Origin: Pterobdella sp. o SKG-2022
Lineage: Eukaryota > Annelida > Clitellata > Hirudinida > Piscicolidae
Length of the DNA: 64,000 nucleotides
Assembly (NCBI GenBank): GCA_964035795.1
Contig: OZ038320.1
Coordinates: 9,880,671-9,944,670, forward strand
Reading direction: 5' to 3'
Part shown: positions 47,601 through 62,586 of the stretch, piece after piece
Numbering within the stretch: position 1 is the first letter of the stretch
Layout of the letters: each line of letters starts with the position of its first letter
Made by a program: the position numbers and the translations under genes
The notes under the pieces: generated by a model
Databases searched by the model: none
The model's input: only the letters and a program-made list of their open reading frames with translations
What the model was told of the DNA's origin: nothing

Positions 47601-49188
47601 GATGGCGCTTTGATGTTTTCTCTGAATTAAATGTCATGAACTCAAACCAATTATCACTCACCAATCAGTGAGGGCTTCTGAGGACTGACTGTTGAGTTAA
47701 TCAACATTTAATATACAAACATAAACTATGTTGAAAATGGAATTTTAAATTTAATTTATTTTTAAAGAAATTTCTGGAAAAAGTTTATTTAATGGCTTTT
47801 TACTTTTTGACTAATATGTTTTTATAATTATGTGTATAGTTTGTAAATATAGTAACTTGTACATGTTTCAAAGTGAAGCAAATTTTCTATGTTAATTCCT
47901 TTGCAACGCCAGATGTCGCTATAGAAATGATTTTAAAATGAAGAATGAACTAACTGTAGATTTAAAAATGAACGGAAAAACATTTGAAACGTAAATTCTC
48001 ATCAATGGTTGGAGAATGGACAAGTCTAAGACAAAACAATTACAAAAACAATTAATATTTTAAACATAATGATAAACTTCAAATCATTTTCTCATTAAAA
48101 AATTTTTTCTTAATTTTTTCACTTTGTTATAATTTCTAAAAACGAAGGTAATATGAATAGAGAAAAGATTATAGTGATAATAATATCGATAATAATAGCC
48201 CAAAGCCTGAGCAATCACTTCAAAAGTAATCCGATAGACCAGTTCATTGAATTAACACTCACGCTTATAATGTATGCTCTCCTTTCTTTGATTTTGCTAC
48301 GGTTTTCAATGTTGTCTTTTATAAAATCTAAATTATTTCAAAAATGCTTATTTAAATATAAACTTATTTTCAATTATTTTATAGTAAAAACGTACGAGTT
48401 TTTTGGATTTGGTTCCAAGTTTAAAAGCTTCTTGTTTCTATCTTTTACGTTTGAAAGTATAGATGTTTGTATAAAAGTATATAGATAAACACATCTTTTA
48501 GTATTTAGCTCACCTACTCAGAATTGGAGACTGGACAATGTATATATAAAGACGGAAACAACAAATACGACGTGAAACTTTAAACTCGGAAGGTTGAAAA
48601 TATAATTAAATTCTTTTATAAACTGTTTATATTGTATTACCTTGAATAACAAAAAACAGTGTGTATGGTAATGAAATTCACATTAAACTTCAAATGTTAC
48701 TGAAGATCTCTTCTGATTTCCAAAAGGTTTTTGCATAGTTTTACATTTTTTCAAAAAATATGAAAGTTATTTAAGCTATGATATAAATAACCTGAAACAT
48801 GAAAATGAGATACAAAAGTTTCGTTAGTTAACTATTTTAGGTTTAAGTTCTATTAGCTATTTCAATTACCGAATGAATTTAAACGGTGAAATATATTGTC
48901 AAATATAGAAAAAGTGTAGTATGAAGTGTATGAAAATCGATGGGTTAATGATAGGAAACATGTTCAAGTGATGACAAGGTAGTGTTGATGCATCAAACCA
49001 TTTCAGAAATTTAGATTAAGTACCTGTTAGCATTGAAAGTTTGCGCTAAAAATTATTATACTCAACCTTCAATGAGTTTGGGAATACATTTTTAAGCAAA
49101 TAAAAACTATTTATTTAACAGAATCAATAATTTTGATATTTAAAATTTATTAAATTTTTTTTGCTGCTTTATGATAGATAATAGATAA
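44646..49188. other. Gene-poor AT-rich region
   Basis: About 4.5 kb without a supported gene. It contains a pyrimidine-rich tract (about 46950-47190) and the CCAAT-rich segment listed separately. Open frames at 44880-45149 (-), 46249-46461 (+) and 48153-48488 (+) have no domain or splice context. It may hold distal control elements of the left NeuroD copy. Confidence 0.45.
47575..47690. promoter_or_regulatory. CCAAT-rich, GC-elevated segment; candidate control element
   Basis: In about 115 bp there are three CCAAT/ATTGG pentamers (47594-47598, 47647-47651, 47661-47665) and a GGGCGTG GC-box-like site (47582-47588), in sequence clearly richer in G+C than the surrounding kilobases. NF-Y-type sites cluster like this in promoters and enhancers. 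No transcript start or gene can be tied to it. It lies 2.3 kb upstream of the left NeuroD arm's coding start. Confidence 0.3.
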
Positions 49189-49993
49189 AGAAATAGATTA
49201 CAATGAATACATAATTAGAACTGTTGCGTGATAAGTTCTGTGCAGACGTTACCTAAGCCATTGCAACAATACAATCAACAGAAGTAATGATAATAAGCAA
49301 TAAATAATGATGAAAAGTAGATTAATCAATCACACATTAAATCACAGTTTATTGCGGCTGTTATGTCTGGCAAAGTTTAAGCGCTTTACAAATTGAAATC
49401 GTTCAAAATTGCATTAATTATTAATACTTGTTCTACAGTATGATTTACCATGAAGTATTAAAGGAATTATGAGCTTGCAAACCCTTTCTTGAAACACTAA
49501 TTAAACATAAGGCTAAAAGAGGTATCAAAAACAATAATCAACAAAGAAATTGATTACTGCTCTGTGATATCATTCGTTTGTCAATACACACCACGTAAAT
49601 CTTCGCAAGCACAATAGCCTTTTGCTTCCTCGTCTTATATCACTCGTACACGGAAGCCTTTCATCTTTTTGTTTCTTTCATGTGTTAATCTTATTGGGTT
49701 GTTGAAATTTTCAAACATTTGCCAACCTTCATGACACACACCAATTTAAATTTCTGTGACCAGATTGATGTATCCAATATCTATCACAGATTTAACCACG
49801 CTTTTTATATAATTATAAAATAACTAGAAAATTCTCACCAATTATGATTCTAGCACACATTTGTAAAACGATTCATTAAACGCTTGACAAACTGTTGCAA
49901 CTTCAAAAGAGTTCATCAAAGATTCATAGCCGTAAATTTATCATTCGAGCATCTAACTTTGTAACTTTTCACTTTTTATAAAATAACTTTTTC

Positions 49994-50005
49994 ATGAGTG
50001 AATGA
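49994..50005 (+). promoter_or_regulatory. Three-codon upstream ORF overlapping the NeuroD start
   Basis: ATG AGT GAA TGA begins 8 bases before the NeuroD ATG (50002), and its TGA shares bases with that ATG in an ATGA overlap. A scanning ribosome would have to bypass or terminate here. The same arrangement occurs in the right copy at 62583-62594. The effect on translation is inferred. Confidence 0.5.
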
Positions 50006-51445
50006 ATCCCATAATATTTGTTTTCCAACCTCAAACTCCTCCCTACAGAATGCTCATTCAAACATCAAAGCAACCCACAAAGACTTTCCCTAGCAACCAG
50101 CAAAGCCACCCTGGTAACCGAGATAATTTCTATGGTTACCAAACATCCAAGGTTGGCCTGGTTAGTCCTTCGAATTATATGTGCGAGAATAATGACGACG
50201 ACAAAGAAGATCTCATCTCAGAGAAGGTCTGTTCTTGTTTGAAACATTTAAGCTATTTTGTTAATAAACTCTTCTTGAATGATGGGTCATTGAAATAAAA
50301 AATAATTTATTTTAAAACAGGATTTTGCATCAGTGTCGAGTCATGAAACATGCAACAAAAGTGGAAAGAAATCAAATTGCGAAATGAATGGAGTGGATGA
50401 GATGGACGAGTTGTTGAAAATAGCGAGTGAGGAAGATGACGAATACTTGGAGCCTGAACCACCCGTAGACCCCAACGCTCCTAAAAAGAGAGGACCAAAG
50501 AAGAAGAGGTTGACTAAAGCTCGAGCTGCCAAACTTAAAATAAGAAGACTCAAAGCAAACGCACGAGAACGTAATCGAATGCATGGTTTGAATGATGCTT
50601 TGGACATTCTTCGCAAACATGTTCCGTGCTACTCCAGAACTCAAAAACTTTCCAAAATAGAAACTCTTAGACTCGCTGGCAACTATATCCACGCTTTGGC
50701 AGAAGTGCTCAAACACGGCAAACAGCCTTCTCCGTTGGCATTTGCCAAGCAGTTGTCATCTGGCTTGTCTCAAAACACAGTGAATCTGGTAGCAGGGTGC
50801 TTACGTATCAACCCACGGGCCCTCATGACCGAGACGGGCTTTCTGTCTCCTTTGCCACACCACTTTTACTCTCCACCGCACCTAGGCACCACATCTCCCA
50901 TACAAAACCCCGAGTTCTTGAGAGACTCGCATTCCGAGCCCCTCTCATCATTCAACCACCAAATGTCTTCTCATGCACCTAATCACCAACCACTTCCAGA
51001 CCAACCTCATTTTAAATTATCGTCAAGTTTTCCACAAAAGTTTCAACCCAATCAACAATATCACTATCCTAACCCTGAATCGTTCAAAAGTCCCAACTAT
51101 TTTCAACAATCACAAGCTTTTAACCAACATTCCTATCTCTCATGTGCAGATACAACTTTCAATAATTCATACCTCGACACAAACGTTTTAAACAACACAT
51201 ACGATTGCGATACAGACTTTAGCAACAACCACTTCAACAACGAGCTTCAAGATGTCTTCCCAAAAGCCTTAAAAAATTACAACCCCATGACACAAAGCTC
51301 ATTTGCCTCCCACTCGCCATACAACCAATACCCTGCCAAAGTTCCACCCTTTTTCAACCCTCTAAATGATTCCGGCATTGAACTTCTGACCGACGATTTT
51401 CAAGACATGAAAAACAAACACATCAACAATAAATTTTCTTATTGA
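50002..51445 (+). CDS. NeuroD: NeuroD-family bHLH transcription factor (left copy)
   Basis: Two exons, 50002-50226 and 50321-51445, with a 94-bp phase-0 intron; 449 aa. An acidic stretch ([12 protein letters not shown]) is followed by the NeuroD-type basic lead [12 protein letters not shown], the bHLH at about residues 152-206 (basic region [12 protein letters not shown], helix 2 [15 protein letters not shown]), and the neuronal bHLH extension at about 210-250 ([27 protein letters not shown]). That extension separates NeuroD from neurogenin and Atonal. The rest is Asn/Ser/Pro/His-rich. NeuroD binds E-boxes as an E-protein heterodimer and drives neuronal differentiation. ATG 50002 is the first in frame after an upstream stop; Met at 50050 is an alternative. 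AATAAA at 51721. An almost identical inverted copy lies at 61143-62586. Confidence 0.95.
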
Positions 51446-52184
51446 CTGTTAAATCAATTTTGTGAAGCGAATGAATGCAACAATGGTGAAACATTTCAGC
51501 CTTAAGAGTGCCTACGTCTTTTCGAACCATCAAGCCTTATTACATGTGCACTCATTTGTTACCTTCGATCCATCCAAGTAGCATTACAACTTATCCACAC
51601 TATGTTCATGCAATCAGTTTGATACATTAGTAATTGTTTATATTTGTTTCTCATTCATTCCAGTCATTTTGCTTTTCATTTTTTATTTATTTATTTATTT
51701 CTAAACCTTTTCTTTGAATGAATAAACTTTAAACTTCGATCTAAAAAACGCTTTCAGAATCAGTTTGAAGTTAACAAGATTATTTAAAAATTTAGCGTCA
51801 GTTTTAACTTTGCTTTGATTGTTACCTTTTAAGTCTTTGCATGTACCAACGAGTTTTGTGTGTCAGCATGCGCTTAAAAACAAAAGAACACACACATGAT
51901 GAGTGTTAGAATGGCATTGTAGTGGGCTGTTTTGGACCTGCTCAATGTCAGTGTATGCCAGTGTGGGTGTTTGTATCAGTCATTAGTGCGGTCTGTTGTG
52001 TGTTCCGCACATGTTTCATCTACATCTCGCCACGTCACAAAGTCAACAGAGAGGAAATGCCTCGTGATGTCATAAGCATGTCAGCACAACACATCCAATT
52101 GCTTGCTGAAAATACATGTATTTGATCGAATAAATAAAAGTGATTATTAAATACTTCGATCGAATTATGAACTAACTTGTCGAT

Positions 52185-52290
52185 CTATAAAAGTCCACAC
52201 GCATCTGGTCACAATATCCAACTGCACCTCCTCGCGAGGCGATGCAATGTTGCGCAACAATTTTGTGACGTCACTATTTCAGTCACGTGA
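52185..52290. promoter_or_regulatory. Palindrome-rich candidate regulatory module (left arm)
   Basis: Within 106 bp: CTATAAAAG (52185-52193, TATA-like, + strand), CCTCGCGAGG (52230-52239), TTGCGCAA (52250-52257, C/EBP-type), TGACGTCA (52266-52273, consensus CRE) and TCACGTGA (52283-52290, E-box). Four are perfect palindromes. The module recurs in the right arm at 60020-60125 with almost the same order and spacing. It lies about 0.7 kb past the NeuroD stop, so it may be an enhancer or a promoter pointing into the spacer. No transcript from it is visible. Confidence 0.45.
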
Positions 52291-52321
52291 TATTTTGTCA
52301 CGCATTCAGCCTAGATGGAGG

Positions 52322-53104
52322 CTTTGTGAAAACTATTCTTATTAAAACTCTCAATAGTTTAGTTTTCAACGTTCATGAGAACATCTTTTTCATGTCTTAG
52401 TTCAAATGTTTTCTTTATTCTGCTTGTATTTTTGCCACTATAGTGGTGAAAAAACAAGAGACTTATTGTTATTGTAAATACCCAGTCTTTTCGTTATTTA
52501 AAATTACCATCAAGGTCAAAATCGTTCTTCTCCAATCCTGATGATTTTCAAACAGAAATGATTCCCCATCATCGGTTGAAAAAACTCTCACGAAAAGCTT
52601 TTCAGATTTAGTACTAATAATGGAATGGTTAGAAAGCTCGTATATATTGTTTCTTATTCCAAATAATTAAACTCGAATTATTTAATTTTTTAACAATTCA
52701 ATTATGTATTTTCACGAAAGATGTCAACTTATGTTCACCATCTCCATTTATCAACTGATTTTCGCGAAAAAAAACTAATGGCTTTAGAAAAAACTAATTA
52801 ATTTTTTGAAACTTTTAGCAGAGCAATTTAAATTCTAACGGGAAGGAGTTGATTTTTGAAATAGCACGTTGAGTTATAACACGAGTTATCAAATATTTTA
52901 TCATAAAGTTCTGCTTTGAAAACTATGTACATTATCAGATAAGACTCACTTTCTTGAGACTTTCAAACATCCAAACATAAATATATACTAATTTCACAAA
53001 AAAAACCCTTTAACTAGTTGAGTTTTTGAAAATAATTTTCAAGTCTTATTTATAATATTTATTGAAGTTTACAAAAAGTAACGTTTAACAATCAAAAAAG
53101 AAAG
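52322..53104. other. Spacer of the inverted duplication, first part
   Basis: AT-rich unique sequence. I see no gene, repeat or structure that can be supported. Confidence 0.4.
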
Positions 53105-53530
53105 ACGATGTTGTGGAATAGAATGAACGTTCAAACTTATATAAGCCTCTTCGCTCATCGATGTACGGCTCCTTCCCAGTTTCCACAGGTTTCTGTTTTT
53201 CACCAATTCGATGTTTAGTTGATTTTTTCAAAAGCATTTTTGATGGTTGTTGTTAGGCTGCTTTTGGTTCTTCCACGTTTCGCATTTTTCGTTTTGAGGT
53301 ATCAATAATAGATTGTTTGGCTAGAACATGGCCTGACATCATTGCCCTATGACGACTTGAAAAGTTGGTTTCGACCAGAGCATTTGCAGTTTCTGTTTTC
53401 ATGCGATTTACCCAAATATACCATATGAATGCCAAATCATTCTTTTGTACTTTCCACCGATCTAACTATCTTCTCATCCATTGTCCACATTCTGCAACTA
53501 AAAACATGATGATTCAGGCAAAAGCTTTGT
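53105..53530 (-). mobile_element. Decayed LINE 3' fragment, same family as the 0.9-2.3 kb copy
   Basis: The minus strand reads NRMKTETANALVE and VLAKQSIIDTSKRK, matching NRMKTEIVNALIE and LVPAKQSTINCLKKK of the element at 918-2343. Nucleotide landmarks (TGTACGGCT, TTGTTTGGCTAGAAC, GTTTTCATGCG, CCACCGATCTAAC) occur in the same order. It is truncated and broken by many indels, and is older-looking than the first copy. Confidence 0.75.
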
Positions 53531-56034
53531 ACCTTCTTTTAGTTTTTGATATATATTGATAGTGTGATTTTAAAAATCTTCGTGCAATTTAGAATAAACT
53601 AGTAATTTTTGTGTCGTTTTAGTGAATTCTTTAAACAAATTTTTTTTCTGAAAACAACCATTCCCTTTCTCTTGCACCTTCATAGTGGAGTTATCATAAT
53701 CATATGAGCTAAATAAACACGGCTTATCAAAAGAAGTTTAGTTGCGTATATTTCAACGGTTTATAAAACATCGTGACGGCTTAAAAATGTTTGAAGGATG
53801 AAAAATTGTATTTGAAGCACTTAACAAAACTAAAACCATAATACATTTCTTTTGTGAATTGAAAACTATATATATAAATAAATATATAAGTTGATACAAC
53901 TTAATTGATTCAGCTTCAAGACAAATGATTGATTCCAGATCATTAAAGATATATTAATTACAGATTCTGCATTGTTTGTCTTCCTTTATGTAGACGATGG
54001 CTTGATATTATAGCTAACCTGTTTCATAGCACATGAGTTATCAGTATAATTAATATTTTAAAGATAAAGCTTTGAGATTCATAGCAAGGAATTGAAAAAA
54101 TGTTAGTCAGCTTGAGGTTTTGATGAGCACCGAGTAAAATAAGATTTAAACTGATCAATTTTGAAATCTGTTATTCAAATTATTTCTAATTCACACTTGA
54201 ATGACCTGATCAATCAACGGCACTTTGTTTACAGCCTTTTAGAAAGTTTTATGAAGTATATATTAGAAACTTAGCTCTATAAACTGACAATTGTGAAAAT
54301 AAAGTAAAGCTGTCTGTGTATATTTTATGTATACTTTTTTAAATGAAAGTTCTTATAATCTCTTGGTGTTTTACGTGTTATACTTCAATGATTGACTACT
54401 TCATCAACATGTGATATGAACATTGTACGTAAAGATTTAAAGTTTGAAATGTTAAATACATTATTAAACTTTTGGGTTTTTAAAAGATTGCTTACTCATA
54501 CTTCAGATGCAAGAAACAAGATATATGTTGAAATCAATATGTTGAACACAAAACATGCATCAAACAAATCTAACCTTTAAAAACTTGTATCTCTGAGATG
54601 TGGGATAACTAAGAATCTTGTTAATCAACAAATTCATTGACACTTCATTCATTATCAACCCATAGCTTATGTTTGTTATGTTGTTCTACAGGACATCTTC
54701 TGATTTTGAAAGTTATTATTGAACGATAAATACTAACAACTTGTTATAATAAATACTGAATAATCTCAATTGGTGCATACAATGAAAAAGTTTGAATGTT
54801 AGCGTTCTGAGAAGGAAATGAATGTAAGTAAATGTCAGTGGCATATTTTACAAATATCCACATTTATCAAGCTTCGACCTCAAATACACAGTCTATATTG
54901 AAAGAAATCAATCATCTGAACTTATTAAAATAATACATGATAATCGTTATTTACTTTTTTGATGTAGAAATAAAGTTCTTGCTAAATTCAACTACATTTT
55001 TTTGGACACTTTTTTCAGAGATGAGTTTTTCAAGAATTAATTGAAAATCTGTGCTTAAGTAACTGGATTTAAATTTTTAAAAGATGTTCAAATGCTTTCA
55101 TAAACTATTATAATACATCATGTATAAATAAATATATATGGAATCTTTCATCGAAGCAGTAGTTGTTGATAAAAGGCACTTTTTATATATGGTCACTCAT
55201 AATTAACATGTGCTGCTGAAATTTTCAAACAAACCCAATTTTAAAATTTAAAAAAAGAAAACAGTTTAATATTTCGCAGTTATTTTAAAAAAACTTCAAA
55301 TACTTGGCATGCCGACCATTTTAATGCATAAAAGTCAATCGTTTTAATTGCTGTATTGTTTCTATTTTATTTCACTTAACAATGGACAAACAAACCTAGT
55401 CTAACTGTTAATTCCTATGGTTTTTTTGGAAATGCTGTAAGCAGTTTGATCAATATCTGAATGATTTATTTTTTATGTATATTCATACAAATATAATGTT
55501 AATGTATAGCAGTAATTGTTTTGTGTTTAAAATATATTCCACAAACCTATTATGCAATCCAAAGCGAATTAACGCATTTATTGAATAAACATTAAATATA
55601 TCGATCTGTATTTTTAAACTAATTATAAGCACTTTCATATATTGGGTTTTTGTTATATAATAATACAATGAGATACGGTTTGAATAGTGAAACTTTTGAA
55701 TTTTAAATTTTGAACTTCACTTAATTTAACGCGCTTACTCATATCTACAAAATTATGCTGTCTTAATCATTGTTTGTGATAATGAACAGTGTGGTCTCGG
55801 AGATGAGGAATTAAAGTTGTTTTTTTATAAATTTTAAAAGTTCTATACCATTTAAACTTTTTCAAAATCTTTATAAATCATAAATAGCAAATTTGGCGGT
55901 ACATTCATCCCATATAATTATATGAATCAGCTATGTAACTATCCCCAGCTGTATGCACCAGCTATTTAAGTTGCTTGAAACCAGCTAGCTGTTAAAGAGT
56001 TTTTAAGTTGTCTTCGAAGCATAATTTTTTAAAA
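53531..56034. other. Spacer and beta-tubulin upstream region
   Basis: AT-rich, with no supported gene. The last ~130 bases before the beta-tubulin ATG are less AT-rich. A TATTTAAG at 55963-55970 is the nearest TATA-like match, 65 bases before the ATG. Confidence 0.4.
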
Positions 56035-57931
<1,897 letters not shown>

Positions 57932-59990
57932 AATTTTTAAGAGATTTTTGTGTTTTTTTTAGATGCGTTCAATAATGTGTTCATTTTTTTTACTTATATT
58001 TTGAATAAATCGATGTCTGTCGCTTCTGAAAAAAAATCCGATGCTTTTTTAAAATTTAAATTTGAAACAGGTCGAATAGTCGTGTTATGTATCGTATTCC
58101 TTTGCACCGATCATTCTCATTTTTGTATTAAGCTGAACGGAATTTTAGATTCGCAAGAGCGCAAAACCAGCCAATTTTGTTCGAAGGATTACTCATCGAC
58201 AATAATGCTGTATTAAAATGTTGTTTTGTATGTCCATGTGTACTAAGACTACTTTTAGAGCCACATCAGTTACTTTTTCTATCTTAGCATCAAACAGTCG
58301 TGCTTTTACTATATTTTTTTACTTTCTGTCTGATTTTTTAAATAACTGTTCTAATAAAATGCTCATAAGCCAAACAACACAACGTAACCAAGTTGTTCTT
58401 TTTGAGATAGTCAATGTAAAAAGATGACTAATAATCTAAATTTTTTTACGTCAATTATGGAAAAAACTCAGTAAATTTATTAATAAAAAAAACAGCTATA
58501 ATTCTCGATAATCTTAGCTTTTCACAAAACATTCAAAAATCTAAGATGTCTCTAGAAAGTTAATCTAAATTTAACTTTTCTAGGTTTCATTACAATAGCT
58601 AAGACCATTAAATTATCATTTGACCCACATAAATGCAAACATGCAGGCATTCGAGGTTGTCCATATAATAGTCTAAAATAATCAGGTTTATTAAACTAAG
58701 CTTATGCTCATAAGTTATTATAAGTTAATAAAGAAATACCTTTTAATTAAAGCTATTAAAAAAATTATTTAAAAACTCAAAAAAAGTTAAAATTCAAAGT
58801 TTTTTCAATGATAAACATTCCAGAACTGCTAATTTAGTTTAATGGTTATATTAATTATTAGAAAAGTCTAGAAGTAAGCAATTTAGTTTTCATTCTTGAT
58901 GAGATCGGATGTTTAAGAGCCGACTGTGTTTAAAAGTTGGTCACATTAAAACTTTTTTAAACCTAAAACGAGGTTTCTGTTAATCATATTCATTCAATAA
59001 AACTAATCTCCAGAACTCCGAAAACTTGGAGATTTTAAGTTTCCGTATTTTTAACTTCAGAAATGTAATCTTTATTGAAAATCATGTTTTTTGAAGCTTT
59101 TTCTGAAAAACTGAGCAAGAAATTGATTATTCACTAATATTTTTAATGAACACCCAAAAACATATATTAATTAAACATCTTTATTTTTTCAATCTGACTA
59201 TGGGAAAAAAATTTGATGAATTAAAAAAAAAACAAAAACTCTTTTGGCTTTCACCCTAAAGGGACAAAACACGTGCAAACGAAAGACTTTATTCTGGATT
59301 ACTGAAGATTCCGGATTTTAGAATGTATTTAATAATTAGTGGTTGAAAGGCCATCAATGAATGTGATACGTTGAAGCTGAGACTCAACACTGAAAAGCAT
59401 TGAAGACTTACTTTTCTGGTTAACCCACCTATCCAAAAGTTTAAAATTGGAAACGAAATATATCCGTACTGATAAATTTCCAATTTTACAATTACTTTTA
59501 TAAATTTCCTAAACGGAAACTTTATTGAAGATGGTATAATATAAAAAATATAATATAGTGTTCTGGGTTATTATTTTATTCATTACAAAGTACTAATCAT
59601 TTTGACAAAAACTTTCAAAAGCTTTAGCCATTTTGTTATTAGTAACCTGTGAATATATTTTTTTATAATATATTTTTAAATATTGCAATTAGTTTTTTCT
59701 GATTTAAAAAAAATACCGTTAATTCTTATGAAAAAGCTTTCAGTTAGATATGTATTATAAACCACTAAATGTAGTTTTTTGGAAATAATTTCTGCATTTA
59801 ATTCAAATTTGCTTAACTCAATCATCGCCATCTCAAGTGCAATCTGTTACCGTAAAACATTTTGAAAACAATTTTTCAAAAAATTTAAAAAAAAAAATAT
59901 TGATGTGCATTCAAGGCATATTTTTTAAATATTTCTAATTTAAACTTATTAGAATCATAATTTTCTCTATTGTAGCAACAAGGACTACCC
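57932..59990. other. Beta-tubulin 3' UTR and spacer
   Basis: AATAAA at 58004-58009 ends the tubulin transcript. The remainder is AT-rich. Short frames at 57950-58427 and 59289-59483 have no support. Confidence 0.45.
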
Positions 59991-60019
59991 TCCATCCTGG
60001 GTGGACACGTGACCAAGTC

Positions 60020-60125
60020 TCACGTGACTGAAATAGTGACGTCACAGAATTGTTGCGTAACAATGCATCGCCTCGCGAGGAGGCGCAGTTGGGTATTGTG
60101 GCCAGATGCGTGTGCACTTTTATAG
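60020..60125. promoter_or_regulatory. Palindrome-rich candidate regulatory module (right arm)
   Basis: TCACGTGA (60020-60027), TGACGTCA (60037-60044), TTGCGTAA (60053-60060; one change from the left arm's TTGCGCAA, still a C/EBP-like half-site pair), CCTCGCGAGG (60071-60080) and, on the minus strand, CTATAAAAG (60117-60125). Order and spacing mirror 52185-52290 although the surrounding sequence has diverged. A second CACGTG lies at 60006-60011 in this arm only. Confidence 0.45.
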
Positions 60126-61142
60126 ATCGACAAGTTAGTTCATAATTCGATCGAAGTGTTTAATAATCCCTTTTATTTATTCGATCAAATACATGTTTTT
60201 TCAGCAAGCAATTGGATGTGTTGTGCTGACATCATTATGACGTCATGAGGCATTTCCTCTCTGTTGACTTCATTAGCAGTGTGACGTGGCGAGATATAGA
60301 GATGAAACATGTGCGGAACACACAACAGACCGCAGTAGTGACTGATACAAGCACCCACACTAGCATGCACTGACATTGAGCAGGTCTAACACAGCCCTCT
60401 AAAATGCCATTCTTACACTCATCATGTGTGTGTTTTTTTGTTTTTAAGCGCATGCCGAAAAAACAAAGCTCGTTGGCACATGCAAAGACACAGACATTTG
60501 GAAAGCAATGTACACATTCACACACACAACAACACAGAATCATAATCTTATTCATTGTTCAGTTGTTTGCATAGGTATTTGGTCAGTTGCAATGATCAGC
60601 CTATCGCTATTCAAGTATATTCTGTCACTTATAATGCGTATAGCATTATATTCAAATTAATTTCTATTGAAAATTTGTTGAAGAGTGGATACTGTGAGGA
60701 AAGTTATTTTTTAATTTTAAAATAACTTAAAGAGATTGAACCCTAGATGTTTTCAACGTTTGAGATCCGATTTTTGAGTGTTTTGTGAGTTGAATGAAAA
60801 ACAAACTTGAAAATTTTTTTATTTAGAATTTTTACACAAAAAATATTTGATGGAATTTCAATAAAAATTAGTCATTTATATGTAAAAGTTTAACTAAAAA
60901 AGAATAAAATGAAAAGCAAAATGACTGGAATGAATGAGAAACAAATATAAACAATTACTAATGTATCAAATTGATTGCATGAACATAGTGTGGATATGTT
61001 GTTATGCTACTTGGATGGATCGAAGGTAACAAATGAGTGCACATGTAATAAGGCTTGATGGTTCGAAAAGACGTAGGCACTCTTAAGGCTGAAATGTTTC
61101 ACCATTGTTGCATTCATTCGCTTCACAAAATTGATTTAACAG

Positions 61143-62586
61143 TCAATAAGAAAATTTATTGTTGATGTGTTTGTTTTTCATGTCTTGAAAATCGTCGGTC
61201 AGAAGTTCAATGCCGGAATCATTTAGAGGGTTGAAAAAGGGTGGAACTTTGGCAGGGTATTGGTTGTATGGCGAGTGGGAGGCAAATGAGCTTTGTGTCA
61301 TAGGGTTGTAATTTTTTAAGGCTTTTGGGAAGACATCTTGAAGCTCGTTGTTGAAGTGGTTGTTGCTAAAGTCTGTATCGCAATCGTATGTGTTGTTTAA
61401 AACGTTTGTGTCGAGGTATGAATTATTGAAAGTTGTATCTGCACATGAGAGATAGGAATGTTGGTTAAAAGCTTGTGATTGTTGAAAATAGTTGGGACTT
61501 TTGAACGATTCAGGGTTAGGATAGTGATATTGTTGATTGGGTTGAAACTTTTGTGGAAAACTTGACGATAATTTAAAATGAGGTTGGTCTGGAAGTGGTT
61601 GGTGATTAGGTGCATGAGAAGACATTTGGTGGTTGAATGATGAGAGGGGCTCGGAATGCGAGTCTCTCAAGAACTCGGGGTTTTGTATGGGAGATGTGGT
61701 GCCTAGGTGCGGTGGAGAGTAAAAGTGGTGTGGCAAAGGAGGCAGAAAGCCCGTCTCGGTCATGAGGGCCCGTGGGTTGATACGTAAGCACCCTGCTACC
61801 AGATTCACTGTGTTTTGAGACAAGCCAGATGACAACTGCTTGGCAAATGCCAACGGAGAAGGCTGTTTGCCGTGTTTGAGCACTTCTGCCAAAGCGTGGA
61901 TATAGTTGCCAGCGAGTCTAAGAGTTTCTATTTTGGAAAGTTTTTGAGTTCTGGAGTAGCACGGAACATGTTTGCGAAGAATGTCCAAAGCATCATTCAA
62001 ACCATGCATTCGATTACGTTCTCGTGCGTTTGCTTTGAGTCTTCTTATTTTAAGTTTGGCAGCTCGAGCTTTAGTCAACCTCTTCTTCTTTGGTCCTCTC
62101 TTTTTAGGAGCGTTGGGGTCTACGGGTGGTTCAGGCTCCAAGTATTCGTCATCTTCCTCACTCGCTATTTTCAACAACTCGTCCATCTCATCCACTCCAT
62201 TCATTTCGCAATTTGATTTCTTTCCACTTTTGTTGCATGTTTCATGACTCGACACTGATGCAAAATCCTGTTTTAAAATAAATTATTTTTTATTTCAATG
62301 ACCCATCATTCAAGAAGAGTTTATTAACAAAATAGCTTAAATGTTTCAAACAAGAACAGACCTTCTCTGAGATGAGATCTTCTTTGTCGTCGTCATTATT
62401 CTCGCACATATAATTCGAAGGACTAACCAGGCCAACCTCGGATGTTTGGTAACCATAGAAATTATCTCGGTTACCAGGGTGGCTTTGCTGGTTGCTAGGG
62501 AAAGTCTTTGTGGGTTGCTTTGATGTTTGAATGAGCATTCTGTAGGGAGGAGTTTGAGGTTGGAAAACAAATATTATGGGATTCAT
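61143..62586 (-). CDS. NeuroD: NeuroD-family bHLH transcription factor (right copy)
   Basis: Minus-strand exons 62586-62362 and 62267-61143, same structure and 449-aa length as the left copy. The product differs at two residues: Glu for Lys in exon 1 (TSEVG versus TSKVG) and Pro for Ser in exon 2 (GFLPPLP versus GFLSPLP). All overlapping frames compared agree otherwise, so the 1,350 coding bases differ at about two positions. The bHLH and NeuroD extension are intact, so it should be functional. The 3' flank departs from the left copy about 240 bases after the stop. The left copy's AATAAA is absent, and the next minus-strand AATAAA is at 60823-60818. Confidence 0.95.

Larger units (their letters stand above)
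49189..52321 (+). repeat. Left arm of the NeuroD inverted duplication
   Basis: Three blocks match the reverse complement of the right arm: 49189-49369 with 63434-63616, about 49570-51682 with 60905-63020, and 51833-52321 with 59991-60489. Between blocks the arms carry unrelated sequence (49370-49569 and 51683-51832 here). The middle block holds NeuroD and is nearly identical; the outer two are visibly diverged. Confidence 0.95.

Noticed and set aside
48153..48488. 111-aa frame with two hydrophobic stretches
   Set aside because: Ile/Leu/Phe/Lys composition is what AT-rich DNA yields; no poly(A) signal or conserved motif.
50002..51445. Neurogenin or Atonal identity for the bHLH gene
   Set aside because: The [12 protein letters not shown] lead and the C-terminal GLSQ...[12 protein letters not shown] extension are NeuroD-specific.
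51922..52125. 67-aa frame present in similar form in both NeuroD arms
   Set aside because: The arms differ by a 2-bp indel, so the similar peptides are read in different upstream frames, and substitutions change amino acids freely. This fits conserved DNA, not a conserved protein.
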